NCBI RefSeq assembly: GCF_017599305.1
Contig: NZ_JAGFWR010000026.1
Coordinates: 22,960-86,959, forward strand
Direction: 5' to 3'
Source: Micromonospora antibiotica
GTDB taxonomy: Bacteria; Actinomycetota; Actinomycetes; Mycobacteriales; Micromonosporaceae
Length of the DNA: 64,000 bases
Numbering within the stretch: the stretch's first letter is position 1; every line of letters starts with the position of its first letter. Below are positions 55,624 through 64,000 of this stretch, piece by piece. Below the pieces are notes generated by a model that saw only the letters and a program-made list of their open reading frames with translations, did no database searches and was not told the origin of the DNA. The position numbers and the translations under genes were made by a program.

Positions 55624-56118
55624 TCAGCGGGAGCAGAGCTGGTCCAGCCGCTGCTGGAGCCGGTCCAGCTCGGTCTCGTCGATCGAGTCGACGTCGGTGC
55701 CGAGCCGGCCGATCTCGGTGGCCAGGTCGGCGAGCAGGGCCTTCAACTGGGGGTCGGTGGCCCGGCCGGACTGCTGTCGCAACACGGTCCGCCACGTGGT
55801 CAGCGCCGTCTCCGCCCGTTTGCGGGCGGTGTCCGCCGCCGTGCTGTCGTTCGCGCCGACCGCCGCGATCATCTTGCCCAGTTCCTCGACGTAGGTGCGC
55901 ACCGCAGTGGTCGACGCGGCCTCCGCGTCGGCGCACACCTGCGGCCCGTTGCCACCCGCCGGGGAACCGCTCACCACGGCGGACGGGACCACGGTGGCGG
56001 GGGTCACGGCACCGGACGGCCGGCCGGAGGTGGTCGGCGGGTCGGCCCGGTCGCCGGAGCACCCGACGCCGGTCAGCAGGACGGTGGCCACCACGATGGC
56101 GGCGGGCAGGCGGCGCAT
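55624..56118 (-). CDS. small lipoprotein, unknown function
   Basis: 164 residues. Signal peptide MRRLPAAIVVATVLLTGVGC ends in a lipobox-like TGVGC (Cys20). A Pro/Ser/Thr/Val-rich linker is followed by a helical domain (TAVRTYVEELGKMIAAVGAN and DETELDRLQQRLDQL) with coiled-coil character. GGAGATGAC before the ATG. No family recognised. Between rplU and rne, with terminators on the rne side. Confidence 0.8.
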   Translation of the reverse strand: MRRLPAAIVVATVLLTGVGCSGDRADPPTTSGRPSGAVTPATVVPSAVVSGSPAGGNGPQVCADAEAASTTAVRTYVEELGKMIAAVGANDSTAADTARKRAETALTTWRTVLRQQSGRATDPQLKALLADLATEIGRLGTDVDSIDETELDRLQQRLDQLCSR

Positions 56119-56169
56119 GTCATCTCCTAGCCGGGGTGCCCGATCGTATCGTCGGCCACCGGCACGGCA

Positions 56170-56207
56170 GGACCCCTCCCACCGGCGGTGTGCCGGGGAA
56201 GGGGTCC
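56170..56207. terminator. terminator after the RNase E/G gene
   Basis: GGACCCCTCCCACCGGC and GCCGGGGAAGGGGTCC pair imperfectly around GGTGT. It is 27 nt past the rne stop. Confidence 0.75.
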
Positions 56208-56233
56208 GGTGCTGCCAGGCGCGGGTCAGCCCG

Positions 56234-59200
56234 TCACGGTCGGGTACGGCGACGGGCACCGCCCCGGCGGGAACGACGCCGGCCCGTGCCGGCGTCCCCA
56301 CCGTCGTCGTCGCCGTCGGCCTCGCCGAGCGCGTCCGGGTCGTCCGCTCCCGCGAGCCGGGCCGACTCGCCCGTCTGGGCGTCGGCCACGGCCGGGGTCT
56401 GCGTCTCGTACCGGGACAGGTCGTAGCCCATGGTGTCGTCGTAGCCGGCGTCGACCGCCGGGGCGGCGACCTCGACGTCGGTGGCGTCGGTGGTCTCGAC
56501 CACGGTCCGCTCCGCCGTGGCCGCCTTGCGGGCCCGCCGCCGCGACGACGCGCTGACCGGCGGCTCGGCCGCCGGGGCGGTGACCGCCGAGGCGACGGCC
56601 TTGACCCGGTCGCCCGCGCCGCCGTTGACGGCACGCGGCTTCTCCGGCACCGGCTCGGTGTGGATCACCAGGCCCCGGCCCTTGCAGCACTCGCAGGGCT
56701 CGCTGAACGCCTCCAGCAGGCCGGCACCGATCCGCTTACGGGTCATCTGCACCAGGCCGAGCGAGGTGATCTCGGTCACCTGGTGCTTGGTGCGGTCCCG
56801 GCCCAGGCACTCGGTGAGCCGGCGCAGCACCAGCTCCCGGTTGGACTCCAACACCATGTCGATGAAGTCGATCACCACGATGCCGCCGATGTCGCGCAGC
56901 CGCAGCTGGCGGACGATCTCCTCGGCCGCCTCCAGGTTGTTGCGGGTGACCGTCTCCTCCAGGTTGCCCCCGGAGCCGGTGTACTTGCCGGTGTTGACGT
57001 CGATGACGGTCATCGCCTCGGTACGGTCGATCACCAGCGAACCACCGGAGGGCAGGAAGACCTTGCGGTCCAGCCCCTTGATGATCTGCTCGTCGATGCG
57101 GTACTCGGTGAACACGTCGGCGGTGCCGACGTACCGGCGCACCCGGTCGACCAGGTCCGGCGAGACGTGCGACAGGTACGACTCGACCATGCCGTACGAC
57201 TGCTCACCCTCGATGACCAGCTCGCGGAAGTCCTCGTTGAACAGGTCCCGGACCACCCGGATGACCAGGTCGGGCTCCTCGTAGAGCAGCACCGGAGCGC
57301 CGCCACCGGTCGCCTTGGCCTGGATGTCCTCCCACTGGGCCTGCAACCGCTTGACGTCCCGGGCCAACTCGTCCTCGCTGGCCCCCTCGGCGGCGGTCCG
57401 GACGATCACGCCCGCGCCGTCGGGGACCAGCTTCTTGAGCACGTCGCGCAGCCGCTTACGCTCGTTGTCGGGCAGCTTGCGGCTGATCCCGGAGGCGTTG
57501 CCGTTGGGCACGTAGACCAGGTGCCGGCCGGAGAGCGCGACGTGGCTGGTCAGCCGGGCACCCTTGTGGCCGATCGGGTCCTTGGTGACCTGGACCAGCA
57601 CCGAGTCGCCGGAGCGCAGCGCCTGCTCGATCGAGCGCGAACGCCCCTCCAGGCCGCTGCTGTCCCAGTTGACCTCACCGGCGTACAGGACGGCGTTGCG
57701 GCCCCGCCCGACGTCGACGAAGGCCGCCTCCATGCTGGGCAGGACGTTCTGCACCTTGCCCAGGTAGACGTTGCCGGCCATGGTGCCCGACGAGTTACGG
57801 GTGACGTAGTGCTCGACCAGGACGCCGTCCTCCAGGACCACGATCTGGGTCCGGTCGCCGCGCTGGCGGACCGCCATCACCCGGTCGACCGCCTCCCGGC
57901 GGGCCAGGAACTCCGACTCGCTCAGGATCGGCGGCCGGGTCCGGCGCTGCTCCCGGCCGTCCCGGCGACGCTGGCGCTTGGCCTCCAGCCGGGTCGAGCC
58001 GGAGACGCCCTGCACCTCGTCGACGGCCTTGCGGGGCTCCCGGATCTTGACCACCGTGGGTACGCCGTCGTCGGCGCCACCCTCGACGTCCCCGGCACCC
58101 CGACGGCGACGCCGACGCCGACGACGGGTCAGCCCGTCCCCGTCGCCCTCGTCCTCGGTGTCGTCCCCCTCGGCCTCGGCCTGGGCCGGCTCCTCGGTGT
58201 CGTCCTCGTCGGCGTCGTCCGCGCCGCCCTTGCCCCGGCCCCGACCCCGCCGACCCCGGCGACGTCGGCGGCGCGCGGCGGCCGACTCGTCGTCGTCCTC
58301 GTCGTCACCGTCGTCCTCGGCGCCCTCCTCGGCCTCGCCGGTGGGCTCCTCCACGACGGGCTCGACCGGCTCGACGGCCTCGACCGGCTCGGTCTCCCGG
58401 CGGCCACGGCGACGCCGCCGCCCGGTCTCGACGGGCTCCTCGGCGGGCTCCTCGACCGGTGCCTCGGCGACCGGGCCGGGCTCGACCACCCGGAAGGTGG
58501 GCAGCTCCTCCGGCTGCGGGGCCATGAACAGGACCGTCGGCGCGGCGATCGCGGCCCGTCGCCGACGGGTCCGCGGCTGCGGCTCGGCCGGCTCCACCGC
58601 CTCGTCGACGGCCGGCACGGCAACCCCGGGCGGCACCTCCCCGGTCCGGTTACCGGCCGCGGCCGGTGGCGTCGACCCGGAGGCCGGCCGGTCGGCTGCG
58701 GGCTCCTCCGCGACGGGCTCCCCGACCAGGGGCTCCTCGGCCTCGTCGGCGACGGTCGGCTCGGTCGGGGCAGCCGCCTCCACGGCGGGCTCCTCCGCCG
58801 CGACGGCCGGCTCCTGAGCTGCGGAAACCGGAGCCACCGCCGCCGGAGCAGCAGGGGCCTCGGCGGCCGGCAGCGGCGCGGCCGGGGTCTCGGCGGGTGG
58901 CTCGGTCGCCGCCGGGGCGACGGCCTTCTTCCGCCGGGTACGGGTCACCTTCACCGGCGGGACGAGTTCCGCGCTGCCCTCCTCCACCCCGTCGGCGACC
59001 ACCGGCTCCTCGGCCGCCTTGGCCGGGGTGGCCTTGCGGCGACGTCGGGTGGTCTTCGGCGCGGAGTCCAACTCACCGGCGACCGGGACGATCACCTCGG
59101 CCTGCTGTGACTCGTCGGTGGCCGAGGCGGCGGTGGCGGACGCCTCGGCGGGCGCTCCCCCGGTCAACTCCGGCTGGCTCAGCGGCGCGACCCGCCGTCG

Positions 59201-59368
59201 GGTGGTCCGCCGCCGGGTCGGGGGGGCCGCCGCGCCGTCCGGCGACGCCGCAGCGCCCTCCGGTGGCGTGGCGGCGGCTCCCGTGCCGCCGTCGACGGTG
59301 CTGTCGGCGGTGTCGCCGGCCGGCTGGGAACCGGTCCGTTCGCCGCCCTCGGGCTCGTTCTCGAGCAT
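56234..59368 (-). CDS. rne: ribonuclease E/G family endoribonuclease
   Basis: 1044 residues. Residues 1-480 are a disordered Ala/Glu/Pro tract with Arg-rich islands (RRRRRRGRRGRGRGK). The catalytic half has the S1 domain (NVYLGKVQNVLPSMEAAFVD), the DNase-I-like core with VIDFIDMVLESNREL, and the zinc-link CECCKGRG. It starts mRNA decay and processes rRNA. As in mycobacteria and streptomycetes, the scaffold-like low-complexity region is N-terminal, unlike E. coli. TGGAGAACG before ATG 59368. Confidence 0.95.
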   Translation of the reverse strand: MLENEPEGGERTGSQPAGDTADSTVDGGTGAAATPPEGAAASPDGAAAPPTRRRTTRRRVAPLSQPELTGGAPAEASATAASATDESQQAEVIVPVAGELDSAPKTTRRRRKATPAKAAEEPVVADGVEEGSAELVPPVKVTRTRRKKAVAPAATEPPAETPAAPLPAAEAPAAPAAVAPVSAAQEPAVAAEEPAVEAAAPTEPTVADEAEEPLVGEPVAEEPAADRPASGSTPPAAAGNRTGEVPPGVAVPAVDEAVEPAEPQPRTRRRRAAIAAPTVLFMAPQPEELPTFRVVEPGPVAEAPVEEPAEEPVETGRRRRRGRRETEPVEAVEPVEPVVEEPTGEAEEGAEDDGDDEDDDESAAARRRRRRGRRGRGRGKGGADDADEDDTEEPAQAEAEGDDTEDEGDGDGLTRRRRRRRRRGAGDVEGGADDGVPTVVKIREPRKAVDEVQGVSGSTRLEAKRQRRRDGREQRRTRPPILSESEFLARREAVDRVMAVRQRGDRTQIVVLEDGVLVEHYVTRNSSGTMAGNVYLGKVQNVLPSMEAAFVDVGRGRNAVLYAGEVNWDSSGLEGRSRSIEQALRSGDSVLVQVTKDPIGHKGARLTSHVALSGRHLVYVPNGNASGISRKLPDNERKRLRDVLKKLVPDGAGVIVRTAAEGASEDELARDVKRLQAQWEDIQAKATGGGAPVLLYEEPDLVIRVVRDLFNEDFRELVIEGEQSYGMVESYLSHVSPDLVDRVRRYVGTADVFTEYRIDEQIIKGLDRKVFLPSGGSLVIDRTEAMTVIDVNTGKYTGSGGNLEETVTRNNLEAAEEIVRQLRLRDIGGIVVIDFIDMVLESNRELVLRRLTECLGRDRTKHQVTEITSLGLVQMTRKRIGAGLLEAFSEPCECCKGRGLVIHTEPVPEKPRAVNGGAGDRVKAVASAVTAPAAEPPVSASSRRRARKAATAERTVVETTDATDVEVAAPAVDAGYDDTMGYDLSRYETQTPAVADAQTGESARLAGADDPDALGEADGDDDGGDAGTGRRRSRRGGARRRTRP

Positions 59369-59499
59369 GGACGTTCTCCAGTTCTGGCGGCCCCGGGCGC
59401 GGGTGAGCGCTGCCACGCAGGATCGCCGCAAAAGTGTTTCCGCCGGGCACGCGACGTGCGCGACCGCCGAAGTCTGCCTGCCAGAACGCTGACCGACGG

Positions 59500-60276
59500 T
59501 CAGTGTTCTCCGATGGCTGCCCCGTCGCGATCCGCGTCCAACGGATCCACGATCGCACCCTGCGCGGTCAACACGCCCTGCGCCAGCCGGATCACCCTCG
59601 GGGAGACCGGCGGCTCCAGGGCGGCCACCACGCGGAGGCCGGAAAGGACGTCATCGGGTCGTACGGACGGGGTGACCTGCCGTACGACCAGTTCGAGTAT
59701 CGCACATGACGAGTCCGCTGCCCCGGAAGGCGTCTCCCCCGACGGCAGCACATCGATGTTGGTCACCGCCCCACGGGCGTCGAACGTCCGTCGGCCCTGC
59801 TTGGTCATCCGCTCGACCTGCACCTCGTCGGCGGCCACGAAGGCGGCCACCGCCCGTCGTGCCACGTCCGGGTCGACGTCGGGCAGCTCGATGCGCCAGT
59901 GCGACGCCTCGATCCGCTCGGCCAGGCTCCCCCCGGCGGCGACGACCACCTCCAGCACGTCGAGGCCCGGTGAGAGCGCCGCGTCGAGGGCCAGCCGCAG
60001 CTGCTCCGGGTCGACCGTCGCCTGGAGGCCGACCTCCAGGTACTCCGCCTCGCTGGCGACGCCGGTGGGAGCGGCGCTGGCGTAGGAGATCTTCGGATGC
60101 GGGGTGAAGCCCTGGGAGAAGGCCACCGGCACGGCGGCACGGCGCAGGGCCCGCTCGAAGGCACGGGCGAAGTCCCGGTGGGAGGTGAACCGCAACGGCC
60201 CGCGCTTGGCGTACCGGATCCGGACACGCTGGACGACCGGCGCCTGCCCGCCCTCCGGCTGTGGTTTCCTGCTGAT
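59500..60276 (-). CDS. TIGR03936 family (DUF2344) protein with possible AUC start
   Basis: About 258 residues. RVRIRYAKRGPLRFTSHRDF, AFSQGFTPHPKISYASAAP and EYLEVGLQATVD mark the DUF2344/TIGR03936 family, always paired with the radical-SAM TIGR03960 gene, as here. The protein should start (M)SRKPQPEGG. At that place the codon is ATC (60276-60274), with AGGAG seven bases before. The only canonical start upstream is GTG 60393, which would add 39 low-complexity residues. The start is therefore uncertain; the gene itself is not. Confidence 0.9.
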   Translation of the reverse strand: MSRKPQPEGGQAPVVQRVRIRYAKRGPLRFTSHRDFARAFERALRRAAVPVAFSQGFTPHPKISYASAAPTGVASEAEYLEVGLQATVDPEQLRLALDAALSPGLDVLEVVVAAGGSLAERIEASHWRIELPDVDPDVARRAVAAFVAADEVQVERMTKQGRRTFDARGAVTNIDVLPSGETPSGAADSSCAILELVVRQVTPSVRPDDVLSGLRVVAALEPPVSPRVIRLAQGVLTAQGAIVDPLDADRDGAAIGEH

Positions 60277-60420
60277 CGTCGTACTCCTCGGTCTGACGCC
60301 GGCCGGTGGTGCCGCGCCCCGGGTCGACCCGGGGCGCGAACTGCCGGTGACGATAGCTTCACGATCGTCGGAACGGGACGGGCGGCCCGCCACAGCGCGC
60401 CGGCCCCGCCCCGTCGGCGG

Positions 60421-62451
60421 TCACTGCTGGGCGCCGGTGGGCACCTTCAGCGCGGTGACCGGGGTGAGCGGCAGGAGCTTACGGCCGGTGGGCCCGATCT
60501 GGATCTCGGTGTCCATCGACGGGCAGACGCCGCAGTCGAAGCACGGGGTCCACCGGCAGTCGTCCTGCTCGTACTCGCCCAGCGAGTCCTGCCAGTCCTG
60601 CCACAGCCAGTCCTTGTCCAGGCCCGAGTCGAGGTGGTCCCAGGGCAGCACCTCCAGCTCGTCGCGCTGCCGGGTGGTGTACCAGTCCAGGTCCACGCCG
60701 AAGCCCGGGAGCACCGCGGCGGCGGCGTCCACCCAACGCCGGTACGAGAAGTGCTCGCTCCAGCCGTCGAACCGGCCACCGTTGCGCCACACCTCGTGGA
60801 TCACCGCACCGACCCGGCGGTCACCCCGGCTGAGCAGGCCCTCGATCAGCGACGGCTCGCCGTCGTGGTAGCGGAAACCGATGGCCCGGCCGAGCGACCG
60901 GTCCGCGTTGATGGCCTGCTTGAGCAGCTTGAGCCGGCCGTCGATGACCTCGGGCCGCTCCATCGACGCCCACTGGAACGGGGTGTGCGGCTTGGGCACG
61001 AACCCGCCGATCGAGACGGTGCAGCGGATGTCCTTGGAGCCGGTGGCCGCCCGCCCGGCCCGGATCACCTCGTGCGCCATGTCGGCGATCTCGAGGACGT
61101 CGGCGTCGGTCTCGGTGGGCAGGCCGCACATGAAGTAGAGCTTCACCTGCCGCCAACCGTTGGTGTACGCGGTGACCACCGTGCGGATCAGGTCGTCCTT
61201 CGACACCATCTTGTTGATGACCTTGCGGATCCGCTCCGACCCGCCCTCCGGGGCGAAGGTCAGCCCGGTCCGCCGTCCGTTGCGGGACAGCTCCTGTGCC
61301 AGGTCGATGTTGAACGCGTCCACCCGGGTCGACGGCAGGGACAGCGACACGTTGGTGCCGGCGTACTGCTCGGCCAGGCCGGAGCACATGTCGCCGATCT
61401 CGGAGTGGTCGGCCGACGACAGCGACAGCAGCCCCACCTCGTGGAAGCCGGAGAACTCCAGCCCCTGCTGGACCATCTGCCCCACGGTGGTGATCGACCG
61501 CTCCCGCACCGGGCGGGTGATCATGCCGGCCTGGCAGAACCGGCAACCCCGGGTGCAGCCCCGGAAGATCTCCACCGCGTACCGCTCGTGCACCGTCTCG
61601 GCCAGCGGCACGAGCGGCTTCTTCGGGTACGGCCAGGCGTCCAGGTCCATCGTCGTGCGCTTGTGCACCCGGAACGGCACGTCCGGGCGGTTGGGCACCA
61701 CCCGCTGGATCCGACCGTCGGGCAGGTAGTCCACGTCGTAGAAACGCGGCACGTAGACGCTCTCGGTGCGGGCCAGCCGCAGCAGCAGCTCGTCGCGGCC
61801 ACCCGGGGAACCCTCCGCCTTCCACTCCCGGACGATCGTGGTGATCTCCAGGACCGCCTCCTCGCCGTCGCCGAGCACGGCGGCGTCGATGAAGTCGGCG
61901 ATCGGCTCCGGGTTGAACGCGGCGTGCCCACCGGCCACGATCACCGGGTCGGCCCCGGTGCGGTCGGCCGCCAGCATCGGGATGCCGGCCAGGTCGATCG
62001 CGGTGAGCAGGTTGGTGTAGCCGAGCTCGGTGGAGAACGAGACCCCGAACACGTCGAAGCGGCGCACCGAGCGGTGCGCGTCGACGGTGAACTGCGGCAC
62101 GCCGTGGGTGCGCATCAGCGCCTCCAGGTCGGGCCAGACCGCGTACGTCCGCTCGGCCAGCACGTCGGGCAGCTCGTTGAGCACCTCGTAGAGGATCTGC
62201 ACACCCTGGTTGGGCAGGCCCACCTCGTACGCGTCGGGATACATCAGCGCCCACCGGACGGTCGCCGCGTCCCAGTCCTTGACCACCGCGCCCAGCTCGC
62301 CACCGACGTACTGGATGGGCTTGGTCACCTGGGGCAGCAGCGCCTCCAGCCGGGGCCACACCGACAGCGTGGTGTCGTGGTGCGGCGACGCGACCGCCGC
62401 GTCGTCGGGCGTGGCCGCGGCGGGGCGCGGGGTCGTGGACGGAGCACTCAT
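60421..62451 (-). CDS. TIGR03960 family B12-binding-domain radical SAM protein
   Basis: 676 residues. N-terminal cobalamin-binding-like region (VGLPNQGVQILYEVLNEL, ADPVIVAGGHAAFNPEP), radical-SAM motif CTRGCRFCQAG, and a C-terminal CFDCGVC Cys cluster. Reaction unknown; the pair with TIGR03936 is thought to modify RNA or a tRNA-linked substrate, but this is unproven. TACCCT eight bases before the ATG suggests a leaderless transcript. Confidence 0.94.
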   Translation of the reverse strand: MSAPSTTPRPAAATPDDAAVASPHHDTTLSVWPRLEALLPQVTKPIQYVGGELGAVVKDWDAATVRWALMYPDAYEVGLPNQGVQILYEVLNELPDVLAERTYAVWPDLEALMRTHGVPQFTVDAHRSVRRFDVFGVSFSTELGYTNLLTAIDLAGIPMLAADRTGADPVIVAGGHAAFNPEPIADFIDAAVLGDGEEAVLEITTIVREWKAEGSPGGRDELLLRLARTESVYVPRFYDVDYLPDGRIQRVVPNRPDVPFRVHKRTTMDLDAWPYPKKPLVPLAETVHERYAVEIFRGCTRGCRFCQAGMITRPVRERSITTVGQMVQQGLEFSGFHEVGLLSLSSADHSEIGDMCSGLAEQYAGTNVSLSLPSTRVDAFNIDLAQELSRNGRRTGLTFAPEGGSERIRKVINKMVSKDDLIRTVVTAYTNGWRQVKLYFMCGLPTETDADVLEIADMAHEVIRAGRAATGSKDIRCTVSIGGFVPKPHTPFQWASMERPEVIDGRLKLLKQAINADRSLGRAIGFRYHDGEPSLIEGLLSRGDRRVGAVIHEVWRNGGRFDGWSEHFSYRRWVDAAAAVLPGFGVDLDWYTTRQRDELEVLPWDHLDSGLDKDWLWQDWQDSLGEYEQDDCRWTPCFDCGVCPSMDTEIQIGPTGRKLLPLTPVTALKVPTGAQQ

Positions 62452-62459
62452 GGAGCCCA

Positions 62460-62465
62460 AGGGTA
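62460..62465 (-). promoter_or_regulatory. -10 box for the TIGR03960 gene
   Basis: TACCCT, eight bases, ATG at 62451 on the minus strand. Divergent from the proline-rich gene, 222 nt away. Confidence 0.45.
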
Positions 62466-62673
62466 CGCGTCCACCCACGGACGGCACGCCGCACCGCCGG
62501 TCTCCCCCACCGCCCCGGCGGCCCGCAGGTGTCCGGTGCCGGGCGGGCGGGCGGACGGCCGGTGGCATGGCCGGGGATTCCCGGTCGCGGGGCGGGCGGT
62601 CGCGGTACCGCCGATTGGTCGAGGTGGCGCCCCGGTACTAACCTCGCAACCGGTGCGAGAGGAGATTGCCGCG

Positions 62674-64000
62674 ATGCCGCAGCCGCAGCCGGGAACAGAC
62701 CGGCTGGCCGAGGGGGGCGACCCGGTCCCGGGTCGGCAGCAGGATCCGGTGGTCTCCGCCGGGCCAGCCGACCTCCCCGTACCGCCTGACAGCGACCCTG
62801 CCGACACCGCAGCGCCGGCCGAGGAGCCCGCTGAGGTCACGCAGGGCGACCCCACGCACCCGGCCGGCGAGTCTTCCCCGCCCGCCGACTCCACCCCGCC
62901 GGAGCCGACCAACCAGGCGGAGCCGACCACCCCGACGGAGCCAGCCAGCCTGGCCAACCCGCCCGCGCCGACAGGCCCAGACGAGCCGGCCACCGGGTCG
63001 GACCCGACCGACGCGGCCACCCCGCCGGAGCCGACCACCCCGCCTGAGCCGACCAACCAGGCGGAGCCAGCCAGCCAGGCGGAGCCGACCAGCCAGACCA
63101 CCCCGCCCGCGCCGGCCGACCCGGACGAGCCGGCCACCGCGCCGGACCCGACCGACCAGGCCAGCCCGCCGGAGCCGACAGGCCCGGCCGGACAGTTCAG
63201 CCCGCCGGTGCCCGGCACGGCGGCGGAGCCGGCAAGCCCGGCACGGGGGGTCGCACCCGGCCCCACCACCCCGGCGCGCGGGTCGGCCACCGTTCCGGCC
63301 CGGAGCACGGCACCCGAGCCGCCGACACCCGAGCCGCCGCCCGGTCGACCCGACCCGACCCGGGTGGAGCAGCACCCCGGCACCCCCCGCCCCGACGCCG
63401 TTCGCCCCGACGCCACCCGGGTGGAGCACCGGCCCGACGCCACCCGGCTGGAACAGCGGCCCGACGCCACCCGGCTGGAACAGCGGCCCGACCAGACGCT
63501 GGAGCAGCCCGCGGCCCCCCGCTGGAGCGGTTCCGCCGCCGTACCCGCGCCGCCGCCCCGCCGCCGCAGCTGGGGTGAGTCGGTGGAGTTCGCCCCAGTG
63601 CCGCCGCCTCCGCCGCCCCTTCCGCCGGAGCTGCCCGAACACCGCGCCCCGGTGGACCCGTGGGCGGGCGTGGACACCGGCGGCTGGGACCTGCACCACC
63701 CGGAGCTGGCCGCGCTGCCCTACCCCCCGTCGCCGCCGACCCGCCCCTACCCACCGGCCGCCGACCCGACCCCGCCCCACCAGCACACCCCGACCCCGAC
63801 CCCGCCCCACCAGCACACCCCCACCCCGACCCCGCCGAACCCCCCGGCGCCGGCGTACCCGTCGGTGTCGTCGGCCGGCCCCGCCGCACCCTCACCGACC
63901 CGGCCGTACCCGGTCGCGCCGGTGCCGGTCGCGCGGCCGGCGTCCCCGCCGCCGGCCCGCCCGGCGCTGCCACCTGCGCCGCCGCCCGCGCCACCCCGGC
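62674..64000 (+). CDS. long proline-rich repetitive protein, 5' part only
   Basis: An open frame of 442 codons from ATG 62674 (AGAGGAGA nine bases before) to the window end with no stop. Composition is dominated by Pro, Ala, Glu, Thr and Asp. Repeats include EPTNQAEP, PDEPATGSDPTD/PDEPATAPDPTD, RPDATRLEQ (three copies near 63400-63490) and TPPHQHTPTP (two). No hydrophobic segment or domain appears yet. Probably the disordered N-terminus of a larger protein whose folded part lies beyond. Minus-strand frames here are shadows. Confidence 0.75.
   Translation, partial: MPQPQPGTDRLAEGGDPVPGRQQDPVVSAGPADLPVPPDSDPADTAAPAEEPAEVTQGDPTHPAGESSPPADSTPPEPTNQAEPTTPTEPASLANPPAPTGPDEPATGSDPTDAATPPEPTTPPEPTNQAEPASQAEPTSQTTPPAPADPDEPATAPDPTDQASPPEPTGPAGQFSPPVPGTAAEPASPARGVAPGPTTPARGSATVPARSTAPEPPTPEPPPGRPDPTRVEQHPGTPRPDAVRPDATRVEHRPDATRLEQRPDATRLEQRPDQTLEQPAAPRWSGSAAVPAPPPRRRSWGESVEFAPVPPPPPPLPPELPEHRAPVDPWAGVDTGGWDLHHPELAALPYPPSPPTRPYPPAADPTPPHQHTPTPTPPHQHTPTPTPPNPPAPAYPSVSSAGPAAPSPTRPYPVAPVPVARPASPPPARPALPPAPPPAPPR

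Noticed and set aside
62448..63994. Three long minus-strand frames at the right end
   Set aside because: Repetitive Gly/Ala/Arg or Ser translations; the plus-strand frame has a ribosome-binding site and consistent codon bias.

Overview
The window looks like a chromosomal segment of a very high-GC actinobacterium, most likely Micromonosporaceae (Micromonospora or a close relative). Evidence: strong GC bias at third codon positions; frequent GTG starts; many GTGA and ATGA four-base overlaps; TANNNT -10 boxes lying 6-8 nt before start codons (leaderless genes); an XRE/DUF397 pair; and the actinobacterial order of translation and RNA genes. No tRNA, rRNA, CRISPR array, prophage or insertion sequence was seen.

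Layout. 1-7.2 kb: the start of a DUF6328 membrane protein, an epoxide-hydrolase-like alpha/beta hydrolase, a TPP riboswitch followed by an ECF thiamine-precursor importer (ykoE-ykoD-ykoC), a small basic protein, and 6-phosphogluconate dehydrogenase. 7.2-16.3 kb, mostly minus strand: uppS-recO, a DUF4097 lipoprotein, an acyltransferase-3 membrane protein, then phoH-ybeY-CBS/CNNM protein-cytidine-deaminase-like-era as one overlapping operon. The phoH gene carries a 357-residue intein. 16.6-22.2 kb: serine hydrolase, HIT protein, rsmE, and dnaJ-hrcA behind a CIRCE operator. 22.3-31 kb: DUF4870 protein, hemW, enoyl-CoA hydratase, lysozyme-like protein, MOSC protein, a carbohydrate ABC importer without an ATPase, and two nearly identical GlsB/YeaQ stress genes, each behind a sigma-B-type promoter. 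31-41 kb: lepA, DUF4240 protein, an APH-fold kinase, rpsT, a small membrane protein, holA, comEC and comEA. 41.2-43 kb is the accessory part: three tiny overlapping genes divergent from an XRE regulator-DUF397 pair (WhiJ-type). 43-56 kb: degV, phosphatase, rsfS, nadD, pepN, an orphan DUF397, a CYP152-type P450, a glycosyltransferase, DUF4383, GNAT, then obgE, rpmA, rplU and a lipoprotein. 56-64 kb: RNase E/G, the TIGR03936/TIGR03960 pair, and a long proline-rich protein running off the end.

How the genes fit together. Most of the window is housekeeping. Ribosome assembly, RNA turnover and translation quality control account for era, ybeY, rsmE, rsfS, obgE, lepA, rpsT, rplU, rpmA and rne. Replication and repair account for holA and recO. 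Heat-shock control is hrcA/dnaJ, thiamine uptake is ykoEDC, and NAD synthesis is nadD.

Less ordinary items: a PhoH intein with the tryptophan-cysteine-threonine signature of class 3; the divergent XRE/DUF397 locus with three coupled micro-genes; tandem duplications of gene 3' ends, stop codon included, at three unrelated genes; a nested 30-bp inverted-repeat element near 18.7 kb; duplicated glsB genes with matching promoters and a DasR-like site; a possible AUC start codon; and an AT-rich 35-codon CxxC/CxxC micro-ORF before holA.
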